Part shown: piece after piece, positions 16,630-24,775 of the stretch
How the letters are laid out: each line of letters starts with the position of its first letter
Position numbering within the stretch: the first letter of the stretch is position 1
NCBI RefSeq assembly: GCF_026241895.1
Contig: NZ_JAPJIV010000004.1
Location: 186,001 to 250,000, forward strand
Length of the DNA stretch: 64,000 bases
Source of the DNA: Pseudomonas sp. RIT-562
Lineage (GTDB): Bacteria; Pseudomonadota; Gammaproteobacteria; Pseudomonadales; Pseudomonadaceae
Direction: 5' to 3'
Notes under the pieces: model-generated
The model's database searches: none
Told to the model about the DNA's origin: nothing
Seen by the model: the letters and a program-made list of their open reading frames with translations, nothing else
Program-made: the position numbers and the translations under genes

Positions 16630-18063
16630 ATGTTCGGTTTGGAGGCGCTTGATCTCGCCCGAATTCAGTTCGCGTTCACCATCTCATTCCACATCCTGTT
16701 TCCGGCCATCACCATCGGCCTGGCGAGTTACCTGGCGGTGCTCGAAGGTTTGTGGCTGAAAACCAAAAACGACACTTACCGCGATCTGTACCACTTCTGG
16801 TCGAAGATCTTCGCCGTCAACTTCGGCATGGGCGTGGTCTCCGGGCTGGTCATGGCGTATCAGTTCGGCACCAACTGGAGCCGTTTCTCCGACTTCGCCG
16901 GTGCCGTGACCGGGCCTTTGCTGACGTACGAGGTGCTCACCGCCTTTTTCCTCGAAGCCGGCTTCCTCGGTGTGATGCTGTTTGGCTGGAACAAGGTCGG
17001 ACGCAATCTGCACTTCTTCTCGACCGTGATGGTAGCCATCGGCACCTTGATCTCGACTTTCTGGATTCTCGCCTCCAATAGCTGGATGCAGACGCCGCAG
17101 GGCTTCGAGATCATCAACGGCCAGGTCATTCCTACCGACTGGTTTGCGGTCATCTTCAACCCGTCATTCCCATACCGCCTGATGCACATGGCGACGGCTG
17201 CGTTCGTGGCCACGGCGTTTTTCGTCGGCTCCTCGGCAGCCTGGCACTTGCTGCGCGGCAAGGACAACCCGGCCATCCGGACCATGTTGTCGATGGCCAT
17301 GTGGATGGCGTTGATCGTTGCGCCAATCCAGGCGGTGATCGGCGACTTTCATGGTCTTAACACTCTCAAGCACCAACCGGCAAAAATCGCCGCAATCGAA
17401 GGTCACTGGGAAAACCATGGCGATGAGCCTACCCCACTGATCCTGTTCGGCTGGCCGGACATGAAGGCCGAAAAAACCAAGTATGCGGTGGAGATTCCGT
17501 ACCTGGGCAGCCTGATCCTCACGCACTCGCTGGACAAACAGGTCCCGGCGCTCAAAGACTTTCCGCCCGAGGACCGGCCTAATTCGACCATCGTCTTCTG
17601 GTCGTTCCGGATCATGGTCGGCCTGGGCATGCTGATGATCTTCACCGGTTTGTGGAGCCTGTGGCTACGCAAGCGCGACAAGCTGTACACCTCGCGTCCG
17701 TTCCTGTACCTGGCGCTGTGGATGGGCCCGTCTGGCCTGATCGCGATCCTCGCAGGTTGGTTCACTACCGAAATCGGCCGCCAGCCGTGGGTGGTCTACG
17801 GCTTGATGCGCACGGCAGATGCCTCCTCCAACCACAGCTTCATGCAGATGAGCATTACCCTGATCATGTTCGTCGTGGTGTATTTCGCCCTGTTCGGCGC
17901 GGGCCTTGGCTACATGATGCGCCTGGTGCGCAAAGGACCGAAGATCGACGAAGGCAAGGAAACCAATGACGGTGGTCCTGGCAAGAAACGCACCCCAGCG
18001 CGTCCGCTGTCGGCGGCTGATGATAGCGCCGACTCCGACCACAGCCTGACCAAGGAGATTTGA
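16630..18063 (+). CDS. cioA: Cyanide-insensitive ubiquinol oxidase subunit I
   Basis: Large subunit (477 residues) of a bd-type quinol oxidase in the inner membrane, reducing O2 with electrons from ubiquinol. It begins MFGLEALDLARIQFAFTISF with the haem-ligand histidine in SFHILFPAITIG (His21), followed by FWSKIFAVNFGMGVVSGLVM, a second haem region at YRLMHMATAAFVATAF, and GRQPWVVYGLMRTADASS near the quinol site. The quinol loop is short, as in the cyanide-insensitive (CIO) branch rather than E. coli CydA. Start at 16630 is chosen by family N-terminus with GAGGAAG upstream. It forms an operon with cioB (3-bp gap) and the small DUF2474 gene, downstream of an ANR box. Confidence 0.95.
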   Translation: MFGLEALDLARIQFAFTISFHILFPAITIGLASYLAVLEGLWLKTKNDTYRDLYHFWSKIFAVNFGMGVVSGLVMAYQFGTNWSRFSDFAGAVTGPLLTYEVLTAFFLEAGFLGVMLFGWNKVGRNLHFFSTVMVAIGTLISTFWILASNSWMQTPQGFEIINGQVIPTDWFAVIFNPSFPYRLMHMATAAFVATAFFVGSSAAWHLLRGKDNPAIRTMLSMAMWMALIVAPIQAVIGDFHGLNTLKHQPAKIAAIEGHWENHGDEPTPLILFGWPDMKAEKTKYAVEIPYLGSLILTHSLDKQVPALKDFPPEDRPNSTIVFWSFRIMVGLGMLMIFTGLWSLWLRKRDKLYTSRPFLYLALWMGPSGLIAILAGWFTTEIGRQPWVVYGLMRTADASSNHSFMQMSITLIMFVVVYFALFGAGLGYMMRLVRKGPKIDEGKETNDGGPGKKRTPARPLSAADDSADSDHSLTKEI

Positions 18064-18066
18064 GTC

Positions 18067-19074
18067 ATGGGTATTGATCTTCCGCTGATCTGGGCCGTGA
18101 TCATCATCTTCGGCATCATGATGTACGTGGTCATGGACGGCTTTGACCTGGGTATCGGCATCCTCTTCCCGTTCATCCCGGGCAAGACCGACCGCGACGT
18201 GATGATGAACACTGTCGCGCCGGTTTGGGACGGCAACGAAACCTGGCTGGTACTGGGCGGCGCTGCATTGTTTGGTGCGTTCCCCCTGGCTTACTCGGTA
18301 GTGTTGTCGGCGTTGTACCTGCCGCTGATCTTCATGCTGATCGGCTTGATCTTCCGCGGGGTGGCGTTCGAATTCCGTTTCAAGGCCAAGGACGACAAAC
18401 GTCACCTTTGGGATAAGGCGTTTATCGGCGGCTCGGTAGCGGCCACATTCTTCCAGGGGGTGGCGCTCGGTGCGTTCATCGATGGGTTACCGGTGGTCAA
18501 TCGGCAGTTCGCGGGTGGTTCGCTGGACTGGCTGACTCCGTTCACCCTGTTCTGCGGCGCGGCACTGGTAGTGGCTTATGCGTTGCTCGGTTGCACCTGG
18601 CTGATCATGAAGACCGAAGGCAAGTTGCAGGAGCAGATGCATAACCTGGCGCGTCCCCTGGCATTCGTGTTGCTGGCAGTGATCGGTATCGTCAGCATCT
18701 GGACTCCGCTGGCGCATCCCGAGATTGCTTCGCGCTGGTTCACTTTGCCGAACCTGTTCTGGTTCCTGCCGGTGCCGATCCTGGTTCTGGTGACGATGTA
18801 CGGACTGATTCGTGCCGTGGCGCGCAATGCCAATTACATGCCGTTCCTGCTGACGCTGGTGCTGATTTTCCTTGGCTACAGCGGTCTCGGCATCAGCCTG
18901 TGGCCGAACATCGTGCCACCGTCGATCTCGATCTGGGACGCCGCCGCACCGCCGCAGAGCCAGGGCTTCATGCTGGTGGGTACGCTGTTCATCATCCCGT
19001 TCATCCTGGGCTACACCTTCTGGAGCTACTACGTGTTCCGCGGCAAGGTCACCCATGAAGATGGCTACCACTAG
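18067..19074 (+). CDS. cioB: Cyanide-insensitive ubiquinol oxidase subunit II
   Basis: Small CydB-like subunit, 335 residues with about eight to nine membrane helices. Diagnostic stretches are MGIDLPLIWAVIIIFGIMMY, VVMDGFDLGIGILFPF, NTVAPVWDGNETWLVLGGAA, LFGAFPLAYSVVLSALYLPL and FEFRFKAKDDKRHLWD. It pairs with CioA to form the oxidase core that lets Pseudomonas respire while producing or meeting cyanide. It starts 3 bp after the cioA stop, with AAGGAG in the end of cioA as ribosome-binding site, so the two are translated in tandem. Confidence 0.95.
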   Translation: MGIDLPLIWAVIIIFGIMMYVVMDGFDLGIGILFPFIPGKTDRDVMMNTVAPVWDGNETWLVLGGAALFGAFPLAYSVVLSALYLPLIFMLIGLIFRGVAFEFRFKAKDDKRHLWDKAFIGGSVAATFFQGVALGAFIDGLPVVNRQFAGGSLDWLTPFTLFCGAALVVAYALLGCTWLIMKTEGKLQEQMHNLARPLAFVLLAVIGIVSIWTPLAHPEIASRWFTLPNLFWFLPVPILVLVTMYGLIRAVARNANYMPFLLTLVLIFLGYSGLGISLWPNIVPPSISIWDAAAPPQSQGFMLVGTLFIIPFILGYTFWSYYVFRGKVTHEDGYH

Positions 19075-19150
19075 AACTTGCAGGAGCAAAACTTGCTTTC
19101 GATGGCGTCGATACTGGCGCCATCAACCTTGGATAGGAGGGTAGAAAGTC

Positions 19151-19318
19151 ATGGCCGGTAAACACTCATTGCAAGAAATCGAAGCCGCCGAAAAGAAGCC
19201 CTTATGGCAACGCCTTGGCTGGCTGGCAATGATCTGGGTCGGTAGCGTTGGCGCTTTGTTCATCGTCGCAAGCCTGATGCGCATGTTCATGAACGCAGCG
19301 GGCCTGAGTACGCACTGA
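19151..19318 (+). CDS. DUF2474 small membrane protein, likely third CIO subunit
   Basis: A 55-residue protein: MAGKHSLQEIEAAEKKPLWQ, RLGWLAMIWVGSVGALFIVA, then SLMRMFMNAAGLSTH. One transmembrane helix (about 22-44) with a short cytoplasmic lead matches the DUF2474 proteins encoded after cioAB in Pseudomonas, analogous to CydX of E. coli bd oxidase. GGAGGG lies 9-14 nt upstream of the ATG. The 76-bp gap after cioB carries a small hairpin (GATGGCG/CGCCATC) that looks like a decayed REP. A terminator follows directly. Confidence 0.85.
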   Translation: MAGKHSLQEIEAAEKKPLWQRLGWLAMIWVGSVGALFIVASLMRMFMNAAGLSTH

Positions 19319-19328
19319 AATCTCGGAT

Positions 19329-19360
19329 AAAAAAAACCTCCTGATGTGGAGGTTTTTTTT
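19329..19360. terminator. Bidirectional terminator between cio operon and rlmG
   Basis: AAAACCTCC-TGATGT-GGAGGTTTT is flanked by A and T runs on both sides, between convergent genes. Confidence 0.9.
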
Positions 19361-19368
19361 GCCCGTAG

Positions 19369-20493
19369 TTATTTGCGCGCTTTGAGAATCACGAACTTGG
19401 GTGTCGCCGCCACTTGCTCGACCCCGCGGAACAGCCGCGCCAGTTTGCTGTGATAACCCAGGTGTCGATTGCCCACAATGTACAGCGCGCCACCCACCAC
19501 CAGCGCTTCGCGGGCCTGCTGGAACATGCGCCAGGCGAGAAAGTCGCCGACGACCTGTTGCTGGTGGAAAGGAGGGTTGCACAGCACCACATCCAGCGAC
19601 TGTGGAGCCTGTTCGGCCAGGCCGTCCCCGGCGCGTACCAGCACTTCACGATCGCCCAGCGCCGCGCGCCAGTTTTCGCTGGCCGATTGCACTGCCATGA
19701 AAGACTCGTCAACCAGGGTGTAATGCGAGTCAGGGTTTTGCAGTGCGCTGGCGATGGCCAGCACGCCGTTGCCGCAGCCCAGATCAGCAACCCGCGCTGT
19801 CCCAAGGTTTTTTGGCAGGTGTGGAAGAAAGGCCCGGGTGCCGATGTCGAGGCCTTCTCGGCAGAACACATTGGCGTGGTTGAGCAGCTCGATTGCCGGG
19901 GCATCAAGCTGGTAACGGGTCGGGTAGGGCGACACCGCCGGTGCCTTGGGTTCGGCGGTCGCGATCAGCAGCCGAGCCTTCTTGACCGCCAACGACGCCT
20001 GGACCGGGCCAATGTAATGTTCGAGCAGGTCACCCGCAGCGCGGGGCAGGTGTTTGATCATGGCGGCGGCTACCACCTGCGCGCCGGGCGCCAACTGCCC
20101 CTGCAGGCGGATCAACTGTTCTTCGAGCAGAGCCAGGGTCTTCGGCACCCGGATCAATACCTGATCAAACGGGCCGGCGAAGGGCAGATGCGCAGGTACT
20201 TTTGGCACCGAATCAAAGGCATGACCATTGCGCAGGAGGTTTTTTTCCAGGCCCTGGAACGCCAGGAACGAGTCGCCGCTGCTGGTTACCTGAACTTTGC
20301 CGACCAGGCTCGCGGCCAGCGCCCCAAAGCTGTCGTTGAGCACCAGAACCCGCGTCTGAGCAGCCGGTTGCCGTTCCGCCAGGTGATTGAGCAGGTATTC
20401 GTCTGCGGCATCGAATGCCTGCAGGGGTTCGTTCGACTGTTCGGGCTGGCGGATCAGGTCGAGGCTGGCGAAGGGGGTTTCGAGCAAAGGCAT
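19369..20493 (-). CDS. rlmG: 23S rRNA (guanine-2-N2)-methyltransferase
   Basis: SAM-dependent methyltransferase expected to modify G1835 of 23S rRNA. The 374-residue protein is a tandem of a degenerate N-terminal methyltransferase-like domain (about 1-175) and an active C-terminal one (about 190-374) with ARVADLGCGNGVLAIASALQ for SAM binding and the catalytic VVLCNPPFHQQQVVGD. Length and layout match RlmG; the paralog RsmC is shorter and differs in its N-terminal domain. The start at 20493 (MPLLETPFASLDLI) fits the family; upstream extension to 20568 lacks conserved sequence. Confidence 0.9.
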   Translation of the reverse strand: MPLLETPFASLDLIRQPEQSNEPLQAFDAADEYLLNHLAERQPAAQTRVLVLNDSFGALAASLVGKVQVTSSGDSFLAFQGLEKNLLRNGHAFDSVPKVPAHLPFAGPFDQVLIRVPKTLALLEEQLIRLQGQLAPGAQVVAAAMIKHLPRAAGDLLEHYIGPVQASLAVKKARLLIATAEPKAPAVSPYPTRYQLDAPAIELLNHANVFCREGLDIGTRAFLPHLPKNLGTARVADLGCGNGVLAIASALQNPDSHYTLVDESFMAVQSASENWRAALGDREVLVRAGDGLAEQAPQSLDVVLCNPPFHQQQVVGDFLAWRMFQQAREALVVGGALYIVGNRHLGYHSKLARLFRGVEQVAATPKFVILKARK

Positions 20494-20650
20494 GGGGTGT
20501 GGCTCTTGGTGATCAACGGGTGTCCCGCCGCCAAGGGCATTTTTGCGGGCTGATCCGGCCGAGTGCACTGCGTCGCGAAGGTCTACACGTCAGCACTCAG
20601 GAAGGACCGCAAATGGTACGTTTTTTTTTATCTGATTACTCGCGACAATT

Positions 20651-21378
20651 TCATCGCACCGCCGAGCTGGAGAGAAAACCCTCTCGAGTAGCGGCAATCA
20701 CTGCGGAAATCTTGTTGCAGACCCCCAGCTTCGACATCGCACTTTGTACATGAAAGTTAATGGTTCGAGCGGTCACGTTGAGGATCCGCGCGCTTTCTCC
20801 TGCGGTCTTTCCCGCTGCTGCCAGTTTCAGCACATCGATTTCGCGATCTGACAAATGCGGCATTGACGGCTTGGGCGGCTTTGGGAGGTTTTGGGTGACC
20901 AGCGTGTGCAAGTGACGCCCGATGAACATCGAGAAGCCAACTTTCTCGTACAGTTCGAAGGCGGTGATGGCGCAATGGCTGCGGGCCAGGCTCAACGTGC
21001 TGCACAGGTCGTTTTCTTCATCGATGAACGCTTGTGACCAGCCGTGCTTCAGTCCGTTTTGCTCCAAGGCTTCCCACACCCAGGGGCTCCGCGAAAACAG
21101 CTCTTCATTCCAGACAACCGGCATCATTGAATGATTGCATTGTGCTACTACTGGGTCGCTGCTTGTTAATGCCTGCTTTTTGCAACTGAAGTTCCAGGCA
21201 GTTGGATAGTTGTTGATGTCAGCCAGTTGTGTTGCCTCCTTATTGATGATGTAACTTGTTGAAAAAGAACAATATTTGAAGCCCATATTTTTATGAATTG
21301 CAAGGATGATTGGAAGGCTGAGTTAAGTTCGGTTGTAAGAGACAGCTGGACGAGTTGGGATTCTTTCCACTGTTCCAT
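20651..21378 (-). pseudogene. LuxR-type quorum-sensing regulator broken by a one-base frameshift
   Basis: The gene starts at ATG 21378 with GGAG 7 nt upstream and reads MEQWKESQLVQLSLTTELNS then AFQSSLQFIK for 30 codons. At 21285-21292 one A appears missing from an A-run (ATAAAAATATGG on the coding strand). A -1 shift restores NMGFKYCSF and the remaining 211 residues, giving 242 in all. The autoinducer domain keeps the family Trp, Asp-Pro and Trp (YPTAW, SSDPVV, PVVW at TraR-like spacing), but the usual Tyr four residues after the first Trp is Cys. The DNA-binding domain (LSDREIDVLKLAAAGKTAGE, SARILNVTARTINFHVQSAM) is intact. Without the shift only a protein starting at 21286 and lacking about 31 residues could be made. 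No luxI is present, so it is an orphan or relic. Confidence 0.75.
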
Positions 21379-21466
21379 AGTGAAGCTCCGGTGACAGCTA
21401 ACTTGGGGGGTGCTAAATGGATCCGAAATCCAGCACGTTCGAGAGTGTAGGATTATTCCTTCAGGC

Positions 21467-21487
21467 GTGTCGATATTATTTCGACAC
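21467..21487. promoter_or_regulatory. 21-bp dyad in the luxR-fprB intergenic region (1)
   Basis: GTGTCGA-TATTATT-TCGACAC has perfect 7-bp arms. It lies about 90 bp upstream of the luxR start. Its spacing suits a dimeric regulator; the binder is unknown. Confidence 0.4.
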
Positions 21488-21544
21488 AATTGGACTCGTG
21501 CACGTATCGAATAGTTCTAATACATTTTGGAGTGGGATATTTAT

Positions 21545-21565
21545 TATTAGATGTCGGATCTAATA
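21545..21565. promoter_or_regulatory. 21-bp dyad in the luxR-fprB intergenic region (2)
   Basis: TATTAGAT-GTCGG-ATCTAATA has perfect 8-bp arms, about 100 bp upstream of fprB. A LysR-type T-N11-A pattern is present within it. The binder is unknown. Confidence 0.45.
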
Positions 21566-21666
21566 CGATGAATACTAACCAACGAGTTAAAGTCATTACA
21601 AATCGTCGGTGTTTAATCGCGCCGCTTTGCGGGACACTGAAAGCCCTCTGTTAAATGGAGCGCCCC

Positions 21667-22443
21667 ATGACCGCCAGTGCCGAAAAATTTACCCGTCAGA
21701 CATTGCTCGACGTTAAACCCATAACCTCGAGCCTGTTTACTCTGCGCACGACCAGAGACCCCGGGTTCCGATTCCGCGCCGGGCAGTTCGCTCGCCTCGG
21801 GGTAACCAGGGCTGACGGCAGTACGGTATGGCGTGCGTACTCAATGGTTTCCTCGCCGTATGACGAGTTTCTCGAGTTTTTTTCCATCGTAGTACCCGAT
21901 GGCGAATTCACTAGCGAGCTGAGCCGGCTTAAACAAGGTGATTCATTGCTGGTCGAGCGCCAGGCATTCGGCTATCTCACCCTTGATCGCTTTGTCGACG
22001 GGCGTGACCTTTGGTTACTGGCCACCGGTACTGGCGTGGCGCCCTTTCTTTCTATCCTGCAGGACTTTGAAGTGTGGGAGAAATTCGAGCGAATCATCCT
22101 GGTCTACAGTGTGCGCGAAGCGGCAGAGCTGGCGTATCAGGAGCTGATCGCCGGTCTCGCACAACGGGATTATCTCGTGGACTACGCACACAAGCTTCAG
22201 TTCATCCCCATCGTCACGCGCGAGCTGCACCCGGGTGCGCTGAACGGGCGAATTACCACCCTGATCGAGAGCGGTGAGCTGGAGCGTTTTGCGGGGCTGA
22301 CTTTGACGCCAGAGCATTCGCGGGTAATGCTCTGCGGCAATCCGCAAATGATCGATGAAACTCGCAAATTACTAAAGCACAAGGACATGCACCTGAGCCT
22401 CAGCCGGCGTCCGGGGCAAGTGGCAGTGGAAACCTACTGGTAA
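21667..22443 (+). CDS. fprB: Ferredoxin/flavodoxin-NADP reductase, FprB type
   Basis: FAD enzyme exchanging electrons between NADPH and ferredoxin or flavodoxin, used in redox balance and oxidative-stress response. The 258-residue protein has the FAD motif WRAYSMVSSPYDEFLEFF, the NADP-binding LWLLATGTGVAPFLSILQDF, LVYSVREAAELAYQELI, VMLCGNPQMIDETRKLL, and ends in VAVETYW. The aromatic C-terminal residue and the sequence MTASAEKFTRQTLLDV identify the FprB rather than the FprA branch, which ends in VEK. Start at 21667 has GGAG 6 nt upstream; an ATG at 21655 does not. It is divergent from the broken luxR gene and convergent with mscL. Confidence 0.92.
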   Translation: MTASAEKFTRQTLLDVKPITSSLFTLRTTRDPGFRFRAGQFARLGVTRADGSTVWRAYSMVSSPYDEFLEFFSIVVPDGEFTSELSRLKQGDSLLVERQAFGYLTLDRFVDGRDLWLLATGTGVAPFLSILQDFEVWEKFERIILVYSVREAAELAYQELIAGLAQRDYLVDYAHKLQFIPIVTRELHPGALNGRITTLIESGELERFAGLTLTPEHSRVMLCGNPQMIDETRKLLKHKDMHLSLSRRPGQVAVETYW

Positions 22444-22445
22444 GA

Positions 22446-22469
22446 AACCGGCGCCTCAAGGGCGCCGTT
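22446..22469. terminator. Terminator between fprB and mscL
   Basis: CGGCGCC-TCAAG-GGCGCCG has perfect arms and sits between convergent stops. The T-run is short, so strength is uncertain. Confidence 0.65.
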
Positions 22470-22476
22470 CTCGTGT

Positions 22477-22902
22477 TCAATCCAGGGTCCGGGGCCGTTC
22501 GTTCTGCACTTTCAGCAGGTCGCGGATCTCCCCCAGCAATACTTCTTCCTTGGTCGGAACAGGCGGCAGGGAAGGGGCAACGGCTTCTTCGCGCTTCAGG
22601 CGGTTGATGGCTTTTACGCCCATGAAGATCGCGAATGCGACAATGATGAAGTCGATCACGCTCTGGATGAACTTGCCGTACGCCAGCATTACTGCGGGAG
22701 TGGTCCCCTCTCCAGCCTTCAGGGTGACGGCCAGGTCACTGAAGTCAACGCCCCCGATCAACAGGCCGAGCGGCGGCATGATCACATCTCCGACAAACGA
22801 AGAAACGATCTTGCCGAAGGCCGCACCGATGATGATGCCGACCGCCATGTCGACCACATTTCCCTTGACCGCGAAGGCCTTGAACTCACTGATCACGCCC
22901 AT
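22477..22902 (-). CDS. mscL: Large-conductance mechanosensitive channel
   Basis: Pore-forming inner-membrane protein that opens under membrane tension and releases solutes on osmotic downshock; it works as a homopentamer. The 141-residue protein shows [20 protein letters not shown] and [20 protein letters not shown] (amphipathic N-terminal helix and TM1 with the glycine-rich pore), then [20 protein letters not shown] for TM2, and a charged C-terminal bundle [15 protein letters not shown]. The length is normal for the family. It is convergent with fprB and shares a 424-bp upstream region with radA. Confidence 0.96.
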   Translation of the reverse strand: MGVISEFKAFAVKGNVVDMAVGIIIGAAFGKIVSSFVGDVIMPPLGLLIGGVDFSDLAVTLKAGEGTTPAVMLAYGKFIQSVIDFIIVAFAIFMGVKAINRLKREEAVAPSLPPVPTKEEVLLGEIRDLLKVQNERPRTLD

Positions 22903-23326
22903 TGGTTGATTCCTTGTACAGATTGGTTGGTAGCCGCAGTGTAATTCAGCAATACGGATTTTGCTCGAAACGGCTGCTTTAGAGCTTGCCAGTAGTCGAC
23001 CGGGTCGCTCGCGAAAAGTTTACAAAAATCCACTGATTGCTGGTCGGCAGCCTATGGTAAGTAAGAATCCTTTCCAGTGAGTTACTTGTGCAGCACATAC
23101 TGAGTTAATAGATGGCAGTGTGCCTTGTTGAAAGTTTTCTGTTGTTTTCAAGGTTGAGTTGTACGCGAACTTTATTCTTAGATAGGATTTGTACAAGTTA
23201 ATAAGATGACACTTAAGTGACATTAAACGGTTGTTTAATGGGAACTTCGATTGTGAACTGTTGAGTGTTGCTGCGCGCTTATCCGTTCCAGCTGCGCTAT
23301 CATCCCGGTTTTTGCCGGGAGTCAAG
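22903..23326. other. AT-rich intergenic region between mscL and radA
   Basis: The 424-bp gap holds the divergent promoters of mscL and radA. It is AT-rich compared with its neighbours between about 23030 and 23270. It contains two adjoining inverted repeats at 23207-23240. I see no convincing short gene. Confidence 0.55.
23207..23240. promoter_or_regulatory. Tandem inverted repeats upstream of radA
   Basis: CACTTAAGTG (23210-23219, perfect, extending to 23207-23222 with one mismatch per arm) is followed directly by CATTAAAC-GGTT-GTTTAATG (23221-23240, perfect 8-bp arms). They lie about 90-120 bp before the radA start. They could be operators for a dimeric regulator or a relic of a mobile end. 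Confidence 0.4.
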
Positions 23327-24694
23327 ATGGCCAAGGCCAAACGCATGTACGGCTGCACCGAGTGCGGCTCAACTTTCCCCAAGTGGGCCGGACAGTGTGG
23401 CGAGTGCGGCGCCTGGAACACCCTGACTGAAACCATGGTCGAGAGCGGTGGCGCCGCACCTCCCAGCGGTCGCACCGGGTGGACAGGGCAGCAGGCGCAA
23501 ATAAAAACGCTGGCAGAAGTCAGTGTCGAAGAAATTCCGCGTTTCTCTACTGCTTCCAGCGAACTCGATCGAGTCCTGGGCGGTGGCCTGGTCGATGGCT
23601 CCGTGGTGCTGATCGGCGGTGACCCAGGTATCGGCAAGTCGACCATTCTCCTGCAGACCCTGTGTAATCTCGCCAAGACCATGCCGGCGCTCTATGTCAC
23701 CGGCGAGGAATCGCAGCAGCAGGTGGCCATGCGCGCCCGACGCCTGGGCTTGCCTCAGGATCAGCTGCGAGTGATGACCGAGACCTGCATCGAAACCATC
23801 ATTGCCACGGCGCGGGTGGAAAAGCCCAAGGTGATGGTGATCGACTCGATCCAGACGATTTTCACCGAACAGTTGCAGTCGGCCCCCGGTGGTGTGTCCC
23901 AGGTGCGGGAGAGCGCGGCGTTGCTGGTACGTTATGCCAAGCAGAGCGGGACGGCGATTTTCCTGGTTGGTCACGTCACCAAGGAAGGCGCGCTGGCCGG
24001 TCCACGCGTGCTGGAGCACATGGTCGACACCGTGCTGTATTTCGAGGGCGAGTCTGACGGGCGCCTGCGTCTGCTGCGAGCGGTGAAGAACCGCTTCGGC
24101 GCGGTCAACGAATTGGGCGTCTTCGGCATGACTGACAAGGGCCTCAAGGAAGTTTCCAACCCTTCGGCGATTTTTCTGACGCGCGCCCAGGAAGAAGTGC
24201 CGGGCAGTGTGGTCATGGCGACGTGGGAAGGCACCCGACCGATGCTGGTGGAAGTCCAGGCGCTGGTGGATGACAGCCATCTGGCCAACCCGCGTCGGGT
24301 GACCCTGGGCCTGGACCAGAACCGGCTCGCGATGTTGCTCGCGGTGCTGCACCGCCATGGCGGTATTCCAACCCACGATCAGGATGTATTCCTTAACGTG
24401 GTGGGCGGCGTGAAGGTGCTGGAAACCGCGTCCGACCTGGCACTGATGGCGGCGGTGATGTCCAGTTTGCGCAATCGGCCGTTGCCCCATGACCTGCTGG
24501 TATTCGGTGAAGTGGGGCTATCCGGTGAAGTGCGCCCCGTGCCCAGCGGTCAGGAGCGCCTGAAAGAAGCGGCCAAGCACGGCTTCAAGCGCGCGATTGT
24601 GCCCAAGGGCAATGCGCCCAAGGAAGCACCGGCGGGGTTGCAGATTATTGCGGTGACGCGGCTGGAGCAGGCGTTGGATGCGTTGTTTGAGTGA
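23327..24694 (+). CDS. radA: DNA repair/branch-migration protein RadA (Sms)
   Basis: RecA-like ATPase helping process recombination intermediates. The 455-residue protein starts MAKAKRMYGCTECGSTFPKW and continues to AGQCGECGAWNTL, a C4 zinc finger (CxxC...CxxC). Next is the RecA core with Walker A GGDPGIGKSTILLQ and Walker B VMVIDSIQT, the RadA-specific KNRFG motif, and a C-terminal Lon-protease-like domain (about 285-455, GEVGLSGEVRPV) without the catalytic serine-lysine dyad. Start at 23327 matches the family; it is preceded by GGGAG. Neighbour order with mapZ and mscL is as in P. aeruginosa as I recall it. Confidence 0.96.
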   Translation: MAKAKRMYGCTECGSTFPKWAGQCGECGAWNTLTETMVESGGAAPPSGRTGWTGQQAQIKTLAEVSVEEIPRFSTASSELDRVLGGGLVDGSVVLIGGDPGIGKSTILLQTLCNLAKTMPALYVTGEESQQQVAMRARRLGLPQDQLRVMTETCIETIIATARVEKPKVMVIDSIQTIFTEQLQSAPGGVSQVRESAALLVRYAKQSGTAIFLVGHVTKEGALAGPRVLEHMVDTVLYFEGESDGRLRLLRAVKNRFGAVNELGVFGMTDKGLKEVSNPSAIFLTRAQEEVPGSVVMATWEGTRPMLVEVQALVDDSHLANPRRVTLGLDQNRLAMLLAVLHRHGGIPTHDQDVFLNVVGGVKVLETASDLALMAAVMSSLRNRPLPHDLLVFGEVGLSGEVRPVPSGQERLKEAAKHGFKRAIVPKGNAPKEAPAGLQIIAVTRLEQALDALFE

Positions 24695-24718
24695 TTCTCT
24701 GGAATCGGAGAATGGCCT

Positions 24719-24757
24719 GTGGGAGCGCGCCGCCATCGCGAGCAAGCCCGCTCCCAC
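24719..24757. repeat. Single short REP palindrome
   Basis: GTGGGAGCG at the left and CGCTCCCAC at the right bound a 39-bp hairpin, between the convergent radA and mapZ genes. It is a half-sized member of the family. Confidence 0.8.
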
Positions 24758-24775
24758 AGAGGATGGGGGATGCGA

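Noticed and set aside
23210..23219. LexA (SOS) box at radA
   Set aside because: CACTTAAGTG lacks the CTGT-N8-ACAG core of proteobacterial LexA sites, and none was found in the radA gap.
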